52,346 nucleotides of DNA from Poteriospumella lacustris (lineage: Eukaryota > Sar > Chrysophyceae > Chromulinales > Dinobryaceae). The stretch is from the NCBI GenBank assembly GCA_008000375.1, contig SMOI01000228.1, positions 1 to 52,346 on the forward strand, written 5' to 3'. The notes under the pieces were generated by a model. It worked only from the letters and a program-made list of their open reading frames with translations, was not told the origin of the DNA and did no database searches. Positions 41,480 to 51,263 of the stretch are shown one piece after another. Positions within the stretch are counted from its first letter, which is position 1, and each line of letters opens with the position of its first letter. The position numbers and the translations under genes were made by a program.

Positions 41480-44400
41480 ATGCTTTCGCCTGATGGTTCC
41501 TCGTCGGCTGCATTCGGCAGTGGTCGAAAGCGGAAACTTGTCAACAGCGCGACAAAATATGCCACTACTGGTCCATCAACCGCCGACGTTGATCAGGCGG
41601 ACATCCTGAATAATGATGACAAGAAGCAGGAGAACTTTATTCATCGTGGTTTATCTGCGACGATAAATACTTGCAAAGTCATCGCGTACCGACACTGCTG
41701 GATAACCACTTGGGCCATTCAGCTAGTCATCGGGGTGGTTATTTTCTTCGTTTCCCCTTTATCGAGCCCAACGTTGGACAAACTCATCGAAAGCTGGGAC
41801 CTGCCCGCCGCACTTCGCTCCAATCAGTATCACCAATGGCTTCTGGTCAGCATCTTTATCGCCTTACCAGTCGCGGCGGAGCTACTGTTGGACAGTCGCA
41901 AGCTTATCTTTGGTGACTCAGAATCTCGGCGACAGTGGATGTCTTTCTTTTGCTTGAATGCGTCGTTCTTGGTCCCCAGCTGTACGGCCTTTCTTCTTCT
42001 GCGGGGCGAGGCCGTATCGGCGTCGACGGCTGCCTCCCATCTCATGTTGCTCGTCGTGCAACAATCCTGCATTCTGGCCAGCCTCCTTTCTTTGCTCTAC
42101 GGCCCAAAGTTGTACCACAGCACGTCGGAGCTGCGATTCAACTTCCAAAAGACGATAGAGCGCACCTCGGTGCACGCCGTGGTGTGTGTGGCGGCGTCGT
42201 CGGCGTTGTTCGTAGCGACGCTGCGGACGGCGTCGGGCTCGTCGCTCGCCTGGGGACTGACCATCTCCAGCGTGATATTTCTTTCATGCGGCGTTTGCTT
42301 GTCGATGTACGTGGCGACGCGGCTGATGCGATTGTTGGCGGGGCTGATGTGGAGGCAGCGCCGCGTCGCGAACCACCACCAGCTCTTCGACTTCTGCGTG
42401 TCGCTGCTGCTCGCGGTGTTTTGCTGCGGCGACTTCATCATCGCCATTTGGGGGGCTTTTAGCTTCCGTAGCGACGCGCTGGAGTCAAAGCAAGTGCTGG
42501 TCGGCTACACGGCGATGCAAATTCTGCTGGCGGGCCTCACCGGGCTGCTGTGCAACCAGCGCGCCAAGAAGCAGGCCAAGTTCAAGCACGAGAAGCTGCA
42601 GGGGCGGCTCAACCTCATCCGCTACGTCTCGCACGAGATGAGGACGCCGCTGAACACCGCCTTCATGGGCCTGAACATCCTGTCGGACGAGCTGGAGGGG
42701 CTGAAGCTGATGTGCGTGTCGGACAGCGTGCACGACGTCTTCGGGTCGCGGCCGCTGTCGTCGTCGGCCTCGTCGGTGTCGACGGTGGGCCAGAAGTGCG
42801 CGCCGCCGATCAGCTTTCGCTCAGACATGGTCTTCGTCGGCAAAACGGACGCGCAGGCGTCGCTGTCGACCGCCTCGCAGGCGCAGACGAACCTCGCCAG
42901 CGACACGAACGCCTCGTCCTCGACGCAGCTCGACGCGTACGCGGCGCCCCAAGCCGCCACATCGAGCCGCCGTCAGGACGCGGGCGCGTCGCCCTCGACG
43001 TCGTCGTTCTCGATCCGCTCGTCGACGAGCGACTTCGGTTTCTCGCTCGGTCAGCCGCAGCCGACGACCGCGCGCCGCTGCTCCGACCTGAGCACGCTGC
43101 GCTCGCAGCAGACGTGCGTGTCGATGGAGACCATCGACGACCTGCACGCCACCGTGCACCAGATCAGCGAGTCGTGCAAGGTCGCGCTGGCCACGCTGGA
43201 CGACCTGCTGACGTTCGACAAGCTCGACGAGCAGAAGCTCACCGTCGACACGCAGCGCACTCACCCGTGGGCCTTCCTGTCCGCCGCCGCGCAGCCCTTC
43301 CGCCTCAACGCGCGCGAGGCGCAGGTGCGTCTGGAGATCGGCGCGCAGCGGACGGAGTCGCAGTGGTTCGACCGCGTCGCGGTGGACGTCGACCCGTTCA
43401 AGCTGAGCCAGGTCGTGCGCAACCTCCTGTCCAACGCGATCAAGTTCACGCCGCCCGACGGCCGCGTCACGGTGCTGCTCGAGCCGCTGTTCGACGTGGC
43501 CGCGGTGCTGGGCCCCGACGAGGCGCGCGCCAGCGACGACGAGCCGCTGTTCCTGCGCATCAGCGTGACGGACAGCGGCGCGGGTATCTCGGCCGCCGAC
43601 CAGCGGCGCCTCTTCGGCCAGTACGTCCAGTTCAACGCCAGCAAGCTGCAGAAGGGCAAGGGCTCGGGCCTGGGCCTGTGGATCACGAAGAGCATCGTCG
43701 AGCTGCACGGTGGTCGCATCGGCTGCCGCTCGGACGGCGAGGGCCACGGCGCCACGTTCTACGTCGACCTGCCCGTCTCGCGCGCGGCGGTGCCCTGCGC
43801 CGTGCCGCCGCCGCCCGAGCTGAGTGCCGCCCGGGGCACGCGCCCGGACGCTGCCCTTCGCCGCAGCGACTCCGCACGGCGCCGCTCGATGCTGAGCCAG
43901 CGCAGCCGCGCGGGCAGCTGCGGCGCGGAGGACGAGGACGAGGACGAGGAGGACCTCGGGCAGCTGGACGACGCGCCGCCGCCGGGCGACGGCCCCGCCG
44001 CCGGTCTGCGTCTGTCCTTCTTCGCCGCCTCGTCGCGCTCCGGCCGCCACTCGCCGCTGCAGCGCATGGGCAGCCTCGGGCGGCGCGTCATGGACACGGC
44101 GGCGGCCGACGACGCCCACCGCGCGCCGCCGCGCACCGGCAGCTCGCTCTTCGGCGACATCGCCGGCTACCTGTTGGGCGTCGCCGCGGGCGGCCCCGCC
44201 GCCGCCGATGACGCCACCGCCACCGCCACCGCCGCGGGCCGCGCCGAGCTGAACGCGCAGGCGACCGGCCAGTCGCCCGGCCGCGCGGACCCCGAGCTGG
44301 GGCTGGGGGCGCCCTCGCCGACTGCCGGCCGCCGCGCCGCCGCCTTCTCCGCGTCGTTCTTCGCGGCGGCCACGTCGCCGGCGACGCCGTCGATGGAGGC

Positions 44401-46369
44401 CGCGACCGGCGCGCACGACGCGTCGCTGCCGATCGCCTCGCAGCGGAAGCCCGGCGCCCGCCTCGGCGGCGCCCTCGGCGCCCTCGAGGCGGGCGTCTCG
44501 CGCTCGCCGTCCCATGACGACGGCTCCGCCTCCAGCGGCTCGTCGCCCACGCGGCACAAGCCGCTGCCCGCCTCGCCGCCGCACGCGGGCCGCCTGTCGT
44601 CGTTTCTGCAGGCGCTGCAGCGCGCGGCGTCGCCCGGCGGGTCGCCGTCGTCGGCGCACGCGTCGCCGGCGATGCACAGCGCCGCCGCGGGACTGAGCGT
44701 GTCGGTGGCGGGCTACAGCCTCCCGCGCTCGCTGCCGCTGTCCGACCGCGTGCTGAGTCTGCTGACGGCGGGCGGCTCGGGCAGCGCGCCCTGTTCGCCG
44801 TCGCACGTGACGCTGGCGAAGCTGTCTCCGTCGCCGGGGAAGGCGAAGTTCGGCGCGCGCGTCGACGTGCGCATCGAAGAGGGCGCCGACGGCGAAGAGG
44901 ACGAGGGCGGCGACGAGGACGCCGCCAGCACGCGCGCCACGCGGCCCGATCTGGGCGCCTCGCGCCTGGCGCTGACGCTGTCGCACGAGCAGCTGCGCCA
45001 GCACGCGCTAAGCTTTCCGGCGGTGGCGCCCGAGCCGCAGGCCGGCGCGCCGCCGTCTCCGTCGCTGCCGAGCAGCGTCGCGACGCCCGCGGCCAGCGCC
45101 GCCACCAGCGCCGCCGCCAGTCCGCTGCCGCTCACGCCGCAGCTGTCGCCGGCGGCGCTCGGAGGATCGTGTCGCTCGCCGAGTCGCTCGCCGCTGGCGC
45201 CGTCGCAGTCGCGGCGCTCGGCGCTCGGCCTCGTCCCCGACGCGCAGCTGTCGCGGTCGCGGCAGCACTCGCGACAGAACAGTCGCTCGGCGTCGCCGCT
45301 GCCGCCGATCATCAAGACGCCGCCGCGCAGCCAGTTCATGACGCAGCTGCCGCTCGACGACGCGGCGCCCGACGCGGAGGCGCCGCGCGGGGACGAGGCC
45401 AGTGCGCGGTCGCAGCTGAGCGACGCGGAGGAGCAGAGCGACGCGCCGGGCGACAAGGAGAACCACGACGCGGCCTCCTCGCTCGACTCGGCGGAGCTCG
45501 ACGCCGCGCGCTTCCGCTTCGTCCCGCCGAGCCTCGCGTCGGGCGGCTCGACGCGCAGCGGACGGGCGGCGCCGCGCCCGCTGGGCAGCCAGCCGTCGCT
45601 GGCGTCGCTGGGGTCACTGGCGTCGCTGGGGTCGCTGGCGTCGCTCGACGGCACCGTCAGCAGCCACAGCACCGCCAGCCGGTCGCTGTCCGCGTCGCTG
45701 TCGCGCACCAGCAGCCGCTGTCTCGACTTCCCCGCGAGCCCGCGCCTCGCCGCAGAGGGCGCCGCGCTCAGCCGCTCGTTCAGTCGCTCGTTCAGCCGCT
45801 CGGTCGACCCGCAGGACGCGCTGACGCAGCTGTCGCAGCCGCTGCACGCGCTGCAGCGGCCGCTGGACCCGCGCGACGGCGACGCGCTCGGCAGCGCCGT
45901 GGCGGCCATTCTCGACTCGCCCGAGCAGCCGCCGGCGACGACCGCCGCGCCGGAGCTGCAGCTGCAGCGCTGGGCCGACGGCCTCAACGTGCTCGTCGTG
46001 GACGACTCGGCGCCCAACCGAAAGGTCTGCGGCCGGCTGCTCAGCGGCCGCGGCCACCGCGTCGTCGAGGCCGTCGACGGCCGCCACTGCCTCGACGTCT
46101 TCGCGCGCCTCGCGCAGGCGCAGCAGGAGCGCGTCGACCTCGTGCTCCTCGACGACAACATGCCGCACCTCTGCGGCCCAGACGCCGCGCGCCAGCTGCG
46201 CTCGCGCTGCGGCTTCGCCGGCGCCATCGTCGGCGTCACCGGCGACGTGGACGCCGCCACAGTGCAGCGCTTCCTCGCGGCCGGCGCCGACGCGGTGCTC
46301 GCGAAACCGCTGTCGGTGGAGGCGCTGCGCAGCTGCTACGACCGCTTCGTCGCCGAGCACGCGCAGTAG
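41480..46369 (+). CDS. Multi-TM hybrid histidine kinase with C-terminal receiver
   Basis: This is a two-component phosphorelay sensor of 1629 aa. The N-terminal third has about eight hydrophobic segments (about residues 80-370), an unrecognised membrane sensor. The dimerisation helix has SHEMRTPLN with phospho-acceptor His385. The ATPase domain has VVRNLLSNAIKFTPPDG (N648/N652), DSGAGIS, and GKGSGLGLWITKSIVELHGG (about 725-745). A Ser/Ala/Pro-rich linker of about 735 residues leads to a receiver (about 1500-1629) with VLVVDDSAPNRKV, phospho-acceptor Asp1558 in LLDDNMP, GVTGD and the Lys in LAKPLS. About 150 low-complexity residues (about 395-545) split the two DHp helices. It is intronless. 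The start is the first ATG; the frame upstream has none. Confidence 0.93.
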   Translation: MLSPDGSSSAAFGSGRKRKLVNSATKYATTGPSTADVDQADILNNDDKKQENFIHRGLSATINTCKVIAYRHCWITTWAIQLVIGVVIFFVSPLSSPTLDKLIESWDLPAALRSNQYHQWLLVSIFIALPVAAELLLDSRKLIFGDSESRRQWMSFFCLNASFLVPSCTAFLLLRGEAVSASTAASHLMLLVVQQSCILASLLSLLYGPKLYHSTSELRFNFQKTIERTSVHAVVCVAASSALFVATLRTASGSSLAWGLTISSVIFLSCGVCLSMYVATRLMRLLAGLMWRQRRVANHHQLFDFCVSLLLAVFCCGDFIIAIWGAFSFRSDALESKQVLVGYTAMQILLAGLTGLLCNQRAKKQAKFKHEKLQGRLNLIRYVSHEMRTPLNTAFMGLNILSDELEGLKLMCVSDSVHDVFGSRPLSSSASSVSTVGQKCAPPISFRSDMVFVGKTDAQASLSTASQAQTNLASDTNASSSTQLDAYAAPQAATSSRRQDAGASPSTSSFSIRSSTSDFGFSLGQPQPTTARRCSDLSTLRSQQTCVSMETIDDLHATVHQISESCKVALATLDDLLTFDKLDEQKLTVDTQRTHPWAFLSAAAQPFRLNAREAQVRLEIGAQRTESQWFDRVAVDVDPFKLSQVVRNLLSNAIKFTPPDGRVTVLLEPLFDVAAVLGPDEARASDDEPLFLRISVTDSGAGISAADQRRLFGQYVQFNASKLQKGKGSGLGLWITKSIVELHGGRIGCRSDGEGHGATFYVDLPVSRAAVPCAVPPPPELSAARGTRPDAALRRSDSARRRSMLSQRSRAGSCGAEDEDEDEEDLGQLDDAPPPGDGPAAGLRLSFFAASSRSGRHSPLQRMGSLGRRVMDTAAADDAHRAPPRTGSSLFGDIAGYLLGVAAGGPAAADDATATATAAGRAELNAQATGQSPGRADPELGLGAPSPTAGRRAAAFSASFFAAATSPATPSMEAATGAHDASLPIASQRKPGARLGGALGALEAGVSRSPSHDDGSASSGSSPTRHKPLPASPPHAGRLSSFLQALQRAASPGGSPSSAHASPAMHSAAAGLSVSVAGYSLPRSLPLSDRVLSLLTAGGSGSAPCSPSHVTLAKLSPSPGKAKFGARVDVRIEEGADGEEDEGGDEDAASTRATRPDLGASRLALTLSHEQLRQHALSFPAVAPEPQAGAPPSPSLPSSVATPAASAATSAAASPLPLTPQLSPAALGGSCRSPSRSPLAPSQSRRSALGLVPDAQLSRSRQHSRQNSRSASPLPPIIKTPPRSQFMTQLPLDDAAPDAEAPRGDEASARSQLSDAEEQSDAPGDKENHDAASSLDSAELDAARFRFVPPSLASGGSTRSGRAAPRPLGSQPSLASLGSLASLGSLASLDGTVSSHSTASRSLSASLSRTSSRCLDFPASPRLAAEGAALSRSFSRSFSRSVDPQDALTQLSQPLHALQRPLDPRDGDALGSAVAAILDSPEQPPATTAAPELQLQRWADGLNVLVVDDSAPNRKVCGRLLSGRGHRVVEAVDGRHCLDVFARLAQAQQERVDLVLLDDNMPHLCGPDAARQLRSRCGFAGAIVGVTGDVDAATVQRFLAAGADAVLAKPLSVEALRSCYDRFVAEHAQ

Positions 46370-47190
46370 CCGCGCTGCGGACCCGTCGCTCGTATCCGTT
46401 GAACGAGCGCCGCGCCGCGCCGCGCCGCGCCATTGATTTCATCGCTGACTGACCCGCGCCTGGCCCGCGCCGCCCCGTCTCCCCGTCTGCCCGCCCCTCC
46501 TCTGTCCCCTGCCCTTCCTCTGTCCCCTGCCCCTCCTCTGTCCCCGCCCTCACTCTCGCCCCGTTCGCTGTCTTCGCTGTCTCCGCCGCCGCCGCCGTCG
46601 CTCTCTTCTTCGTATTCATTTCGGCCCCTGTCCCCTGTGTATATTGCGTGTTTCTCTGTGTCCCAGTGCGTGTCTCGGCGTCGCGCGGTGCCCCAGCGGC
46701 CCGTGTCGTGTGTGGCGTCCGTGTGTCGTGTCCAGTGTCGTTGCCTGTTGTCTCGCCGCCGCAGCGTATGCGGCGGTCGCCTCTCACGTTGAGCAGTTCG
46801 TGCGCCGCAGTGCCGTCGCAGCAGTAAATTACCCTCGTTGTAATAAGGGAACCCTAACTAACCAGCGGGTGACGAGCGGGGGCCCTCATGGCCCAACAAA
46901 CGAACAAATCGACGGGCCGACGACGGGCCGACGGGGCCGAACCGACCGACGGGCGGCCGTCTGTGGGGTCCATGTTTGTACCTCCTTTGCCTCCTCTGGC
47001 CGGTTGTGACCGGCGATAGAGCGACAAAGAGTGTACACTAAACTGCGGTGCTTAACTTAGGGTAGGAATCTGAGCTGCCGTCCAAGTAGACGTCGAATCG
47101 CTGCCAGTCGTTGCGGCGGCGACGCGGCGGCGACGCGGCGAAAGGCGTCGCGCACAAACGAATCTCTCGCCACAGCGCAGCAAACACACG
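46370..47190. other. Intergenic region with simple repeats
   Basis: About 820 bp without a supported gene. It has a (GCCGC)n tract at about 46409-46431, the CT-rich repeat at 46501-46548, further CT-rich sequence, and TGTGTCCCAGTG/CCCGTGTCGTGTG motifs up to about 46760. The promoter of the next gene should be within the last few hundred bases. Confidence 0.45.
46501..46548 (+). repeat. 18-bp CT-rich tandem repeat
   Basis: About 2.7 copies of TCTGTCCCCTGCCCCTCC with small changes, in a polypyrimidine stretch downstream of the kinase gene. Confidence 0.7.
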
Positions 47191-48615
47191 ATGGGGAAGC
47201 CGTCTCTGCAAGGGGGAAAGAAGGGAGCCACGTCGGCAGGCAAGGGCGACCGCCAGAAGGACCAGAAGACGAAGGGCGCCAGCTCCAGCGCCAAATCGAC
47301 GCCCACCGCGACGCAGTCGTCGCCCGACGTCGTGTTCACCGTGTTCGACGCGAAGGACAACTTGGACCTGTCGTGCAAGGACGGCTCGAAGATCGACTCG
47401 AAGGACGCGCTGTTGGACGTCCTCCGGGCGGACTGCGTCCGCGCGTTCACCGCGAAGGGTCTGTCGGAGGGCGAGGACAACTACAGCACCGGCGCCACCT
47501 TCTTCATCTCCGCCGAGAAGGTTCCTGAGAACGGCTTGGAGAGCCTAGCGCTGCAGATCTTCCGCAAGCACACCGAGGGCAAGCGCTTTGACGCGCGGCG
47601 CTCGGGCGCCGAGTGGTGGACGCAGGTGATCGACGCGGAGGACGACATCGGCGCGCACTGGGACCGCGACTACGACCTCGAGGAGGAAGAGGGCGTGCAC
47701 ATGTATCCCAGCTTCGGCACCGTGTCCTACTTCACCGCCGTCGGCGCGCCGACGCTGGTCGTCGACGCGGTGGGCACCGCCAGCGCCGACGACGACGTGC
47801 AGGGCGAGTTCTCCCGCGTGACGCTCTGCCACCCGCAGACGCTGCGCCACCTGCGCTTCGACGGACGCCTGTTCCACGCCGCCCCCGCCGACCTGCTGAA
47901 GGACGACGAGGACGACGACAGCGACGACGACGAAGAGAGCGACGAAGAGGGCGACGAGGAGGCCGCCGCCGCCGCCGCCGCCTCTGACGACGACAGCGAC
48001 GGCGACGGCGACAGCGACGAGGCGGATAGCGAGGCCATGTCCGACGAGGAGGACGAGGAGGCCGTCGCCGCGCAGCGCGCCGCCGCCGTCGCCGAGCTGC
48101 TGCCGCAGCGCAACGAGAAGCGCATCACGTTTCTGGTGAACATCTGGCTGGACCACGTGCCGTCGCAGGGCACGCCGCTGCCCGACGACATCGCCGCCGC
48201 GCTGCAGTGCCCCGTGCTGACCCCCGCGCAGCTCGAGCTGCTGTCGCCTGCGGAGGCGGCGCTGCCCGTGCGCCGCGTCGACGTGGGCGCCACCGAGCGC
48301 GTGAAGATGCTGCCGTTCATGCACAGCGAATTCCTCTTCGACGCGGCCATCCCGCTGCCCGACGACCTGTCGGCGCTGGAGGCCGCCGCGCAGGACAAGG
48401 CGATCGTGGAGCTGCGGTACACCGGCGAGATGAAGCCGCTGATCATGCTGAACGAGGTGCAGGAGATGCTGGGGCTGCAGGCCGCCGCCGCCGCCGACAG
48501 CGACGACGAAGACGATGACGAAGACAGCGACGAGGAGGACGAAGACAGTGACGAGGAGGAGGAGGAGGAGGAAAAGAAGCCGCTGCCGCCCGCGAAGAAG
48601 CAGCGGCGCGGCTAG
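47191..48615 (+). CDS. 2-oxoglutarate/Fe(II)-oxygenase-like protein with acidic tracts
   Basis: The 474-aa protein starts with a Lys/Gly-rich segment. A core (about 100-330) has the spacing of a double-stranded beta-helix oxygenase: AHWDRDY gives H156 and D158 (HxD), LRFDGRLFHAAP gives H229, and KRITFLVNIWLDH gives R311 for 2-oxoglutarate. YPSFGTVSYFTAVGAPTLVV resembles the strand pair seen in this fold. Two Asp/Glu/Ser tracts (about 235-290 and 440-465) and a C-terminal KKPLPPAKKQRRG, a likely nuclear localisation signal, suggest a nuclear or nucleolar protein. The metal-ligand reading is by motif spacing only; I cannot name an orthologue or a substrate. It appears intronless and ends 64 bp from the convergent TypA gene. 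Confidence 0.65.
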   Translation: MGKPSLQGGKKGATSAGKGDRQKDQKTKGASSSAKSTPTATQSSPDVVFTVFDAKDNLDLSCKDGSKIDSKDALLDVLRADCVRAFTAKGLSEGEDNYSTGATFFISAEKVPENGLESLALQIFRKHTEGKRFDARRSGAEWWTQVIDAEDDIGAHWDRDYDLEEEEGVHMYPSFGTVSYFTAVGAPTLVVDAVGTASADDDVQGEFSRVTLCHPQTLRHLRFDGRLFHAAPADLLKDDEDDDSDDDEESDEEGDEEAAAAAAASDDDSDGDGDSDEADSEAMSDEEDEEAVAAQRAAAVAELLPQRNEKRITFLVNIWLDHVPSQGTPLPDDIAAALQCPVLTPAQLELLSPAEAALPVRRVDVGATERVKMLPFMHSEFLFDAAIPLPDDLSALEAAAQDKAIVELRYTGEMKPLIMLNEVQEMLGLQAAAAADSDDEDDDEDSDEEDEDSDEEEEEEEKKPLPPAKKQRRG

Positions 48616-48679
48616 GCGACGGGCCCGTTAGAGAGTTAGTCGGTGGAGTGTGTAACGCTAAGTGAAGCGGGCGGGTCGC

Positions 48680-50733
48680 TCAGAGCTCTCGCCGCCTGCG
48701 CGCCCAGTCCTTGTGCTGCGGGTGCTTGAGCATGCGCACCTTGGAGGGCGTGACCTCGACGAGCTCGTCCTCGGCGATGTACTCGACCGCCACGTCGAGG
48801 TTCAGCTCCAGCGGCGGCGTCAGCTTCACGTTGTCGTCCGACCCCGCCGCGCGCATGTTCGTGAGCTGCTTCGTCTTGCAGACGTTGACGACGAGGTCGC
48901 CCGGCCGCTGGTGCACGCCCACGATCATGTCGCGGTACACGTCGTCCTTCGGCTGGATGAACAGGCGGCCGCGCTCCTGCGCGCCGGCGATGCCGTAGGC
49001 GTTGGCGGCGCCCTCCTCGAAGGCCAGCAGCGAGCCCTTCTCGCGCTGCTGGATGCCGCCGACGGCCGCGCGGTACGAGTCGTGCACCGTGTCGAGGACC
49101 ATCGTGCCGCGCGTGGCCGTCAGCAGCGCCGAGCGCACGCCGATCATGCCCCGCGTCGGGACGAGGAAGCGCAGCAGCGTCTGTCCGTCGGCGCCCTCGG
49201 CGGGGCCCATCGCGACCATTTCGCCGCGGCGGCGGTTCAAAATGTCGACGACGGCGGAGGCGAAGTCGGTCGGCACCGTCACGTCGACGGCCTCGAAGGG
49301 CTCGCAGCGCACGCCGTCGAGCGTGCGCTCGATGACGGACGGCGGCCCGAGCATCAGCTCGAAGCCCTCGCGCCGCATGTTCTCGATGAGCACCGTCAGG
49401 TGCAGCTGGCCGCGGCCGCAGATCTCGTACGTGTCGCTGGCCTCCGTCTCGTACACGCGCAGCGCCACGTTGCGCTCCAGCTCCTTGAAGAGGCGGTCGC
49501 GGATGACGCGCGACTGCAGCAGCTTGCCCTCGCGGCCGGCCAGCGGCGACTTGTTCACCGACACGGCCATGCGCACGGTCGGCTCCTCGACGCGGATGGG
49601 CGGCAGCGGCGTGGGCGCGTCGCGGCTCATGACCGTGTCGCCGATGGCGAGGTCGGCGATGCCGCTGACCGTGACGATGTCGCCGGCGAAGGCGCGCGCG
49701 ACCTTCTCGCGGCCGACGTTGTTGAAGACGAAGACCTCGCCCACGCGGCCGCGCTTGAACGCGCCCTCCTCGTTGGGCACGCCGTACAGCACGTCGTCGC
49801 CGGCGCGCAGCTCGCCGTTGACGACGCGGCCGATGCCCAGTTTGCCTTTGAAGTCGTCGTAGTCGACGTTGGCGACGAGCAGCTGCAGCGGCTTCGCCGG
49901 GTCGACGGGCGCCTTCGGCAGCTTGAGGATCTCGTCGAAGAGGTCGCAGAGGTCGGTGCACAGCCGGTCGGGCTCGCGCCCCGCCACGCCCTGCAGCCCC
50001 GAGGCGTACACGACCTGGAAGTCCATCTGCGCGTCGTCGGCGTTGAGCTCGGCGAAGAGGTCGAAGACGCGGTCGACGACGAAGTCGGGCCGCGCCTGCG
50101 GCCGGTCGATCTTGTTCACGACGACGATCGCGCGGATGCCGCGCTCCAGCGCCTTCTTCAAGACGAAGCGCGTCTGGGGCTTGGGCCCGTCGACGCTGTC
50201 GACGACGAGCAGCACGCCGTCGACCATGTTCATGATGCGCTCCACCTCGCCGCCGAAGTCCGCGTGGCCGGGCGTGTCCACGAGGTTGATCTTCGTCCCG
50301 TTGTACATGATCGCCGCGTTCTTGGCCAGAATGGTGATGCCGCGCTCGCGCTCCTGGTCGTTGCTGTCCATCGAGGCGATCTCCTGGTTCGAGCGGAAGG
50401 CGCCCGACTGGCGGATCATGCTGTCCACGAGCGTCGTCTTGCCGTGGTCCACGTGCGCTGCGACGACAACGCATCGACAGTGATCGATGGGGCACGAGCA
50501 AAGAACAGGCCGAACGTCTTACCAATGATGGCGACGTTGCGCAGGTCGTCGCGAAAGCTGCTGTCGCTCGACATGGACAGCCGCAGCGGCGACGCCAGAC
50601 TGGTCGCTCGCATCGCGCTCGAAGCGTACTGAAGCTTCCAAGAGTGTCGCACCGATAAACAGTGGGTCGCGGTGACAAACATTGCCGCAAAGAGGATCAA
50701 CGTCGGAGCCATGAGTGACAGAAGCTGCTGCAT
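48680..50733 (-). CDS. typA: TypA/BipA translational GTPase, probably plastid-targeted
   Basis: TypA/BipA is a ribosome-binding GTPase of bacteria and chloroplasts, related to EF-G and involved in ribosome assembly and stress. Exon 1 is 50523-50733 and exon 2 is 48680-50457. The 65-nt intron (GTAAGA to GTCGCAG) rebuilds [20 protein letters not shown]. The product is 662 aa. The G domain has HVDHGKTT, the switch region [16 protein letters not shown] and NKIDRP. Later blocks include [29 protein letters not shown], the TypA-typical VPTRGMIG, and [20 protein letters not shown] near the end. The N-terminus [20 protein letters not shown] is a signal peptide followed by about 45 basic/Ser-rich residues, the two-part leader of complex-plastid proteins. 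Mitochondrial targeting from a downstream Met is the alternative. Confidence 0.92.
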
Positions 50734-51263
50734 CTCTCTGCCCTGTGCGACCTGTGCGACCTGTGTGGTGGCGCTGTGGTGGGCAAGGCGAAAAGACTCC
50801 GTGGATGTGGCACAGAACACTGCCTCTCTATGTGGCTGGATGCCGTCAGTCGCCCGATATAGGTATACATGGTAGCAAAGTCTTCGCAGGTCGCAGGGGT
50901 CGACGTCCCGACGGCGACGGCGACTGGCGCGGCGCTGTCGTCGTCATCGTGTCGGCGTCAGCGTGTCATCGTCATCGTGGCATAGCCTGCACCGGCTAGG
51001 AGTACATACCGTTCATAAGTATAGTGTCACGTAATGTGCTAATGTGTCATCCTAGAGTACACGACACACACTGCGCGCTCTCCCGCCGAAGCGATGTGCT
51101 GCGGAGCGGCGCCATTTGAACGCGACGCGCAGCGCTCGCGAGGACTTATCACTTTTCCTGCCATTTACTACTGCACACATGCGATATCTGAAGCAACGTA
51201 GCCAACAGGAGCTCTCCATGAAGCCGTCACAGAGAGATCCGCGGTCGCGAACGACTTGAACCG
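50734..51263. other. Divergent promoter region
   Basis: 530 bp between TypA (-) and the membrane-protein gene (+). No gene is supported. A GCGACCTGT triplet repeat lies at about 50746-50770 and GTCATCGTCATCGTGGC-like repeats at about 50940-50985. Confidence 0.4.

Noticed and set aside
48662-50632. A 656-codon plus-strand frame opposite TypA
   Set aside because: TypA motifs are unambiguous on the minus strand and this frame has no recognisable content.
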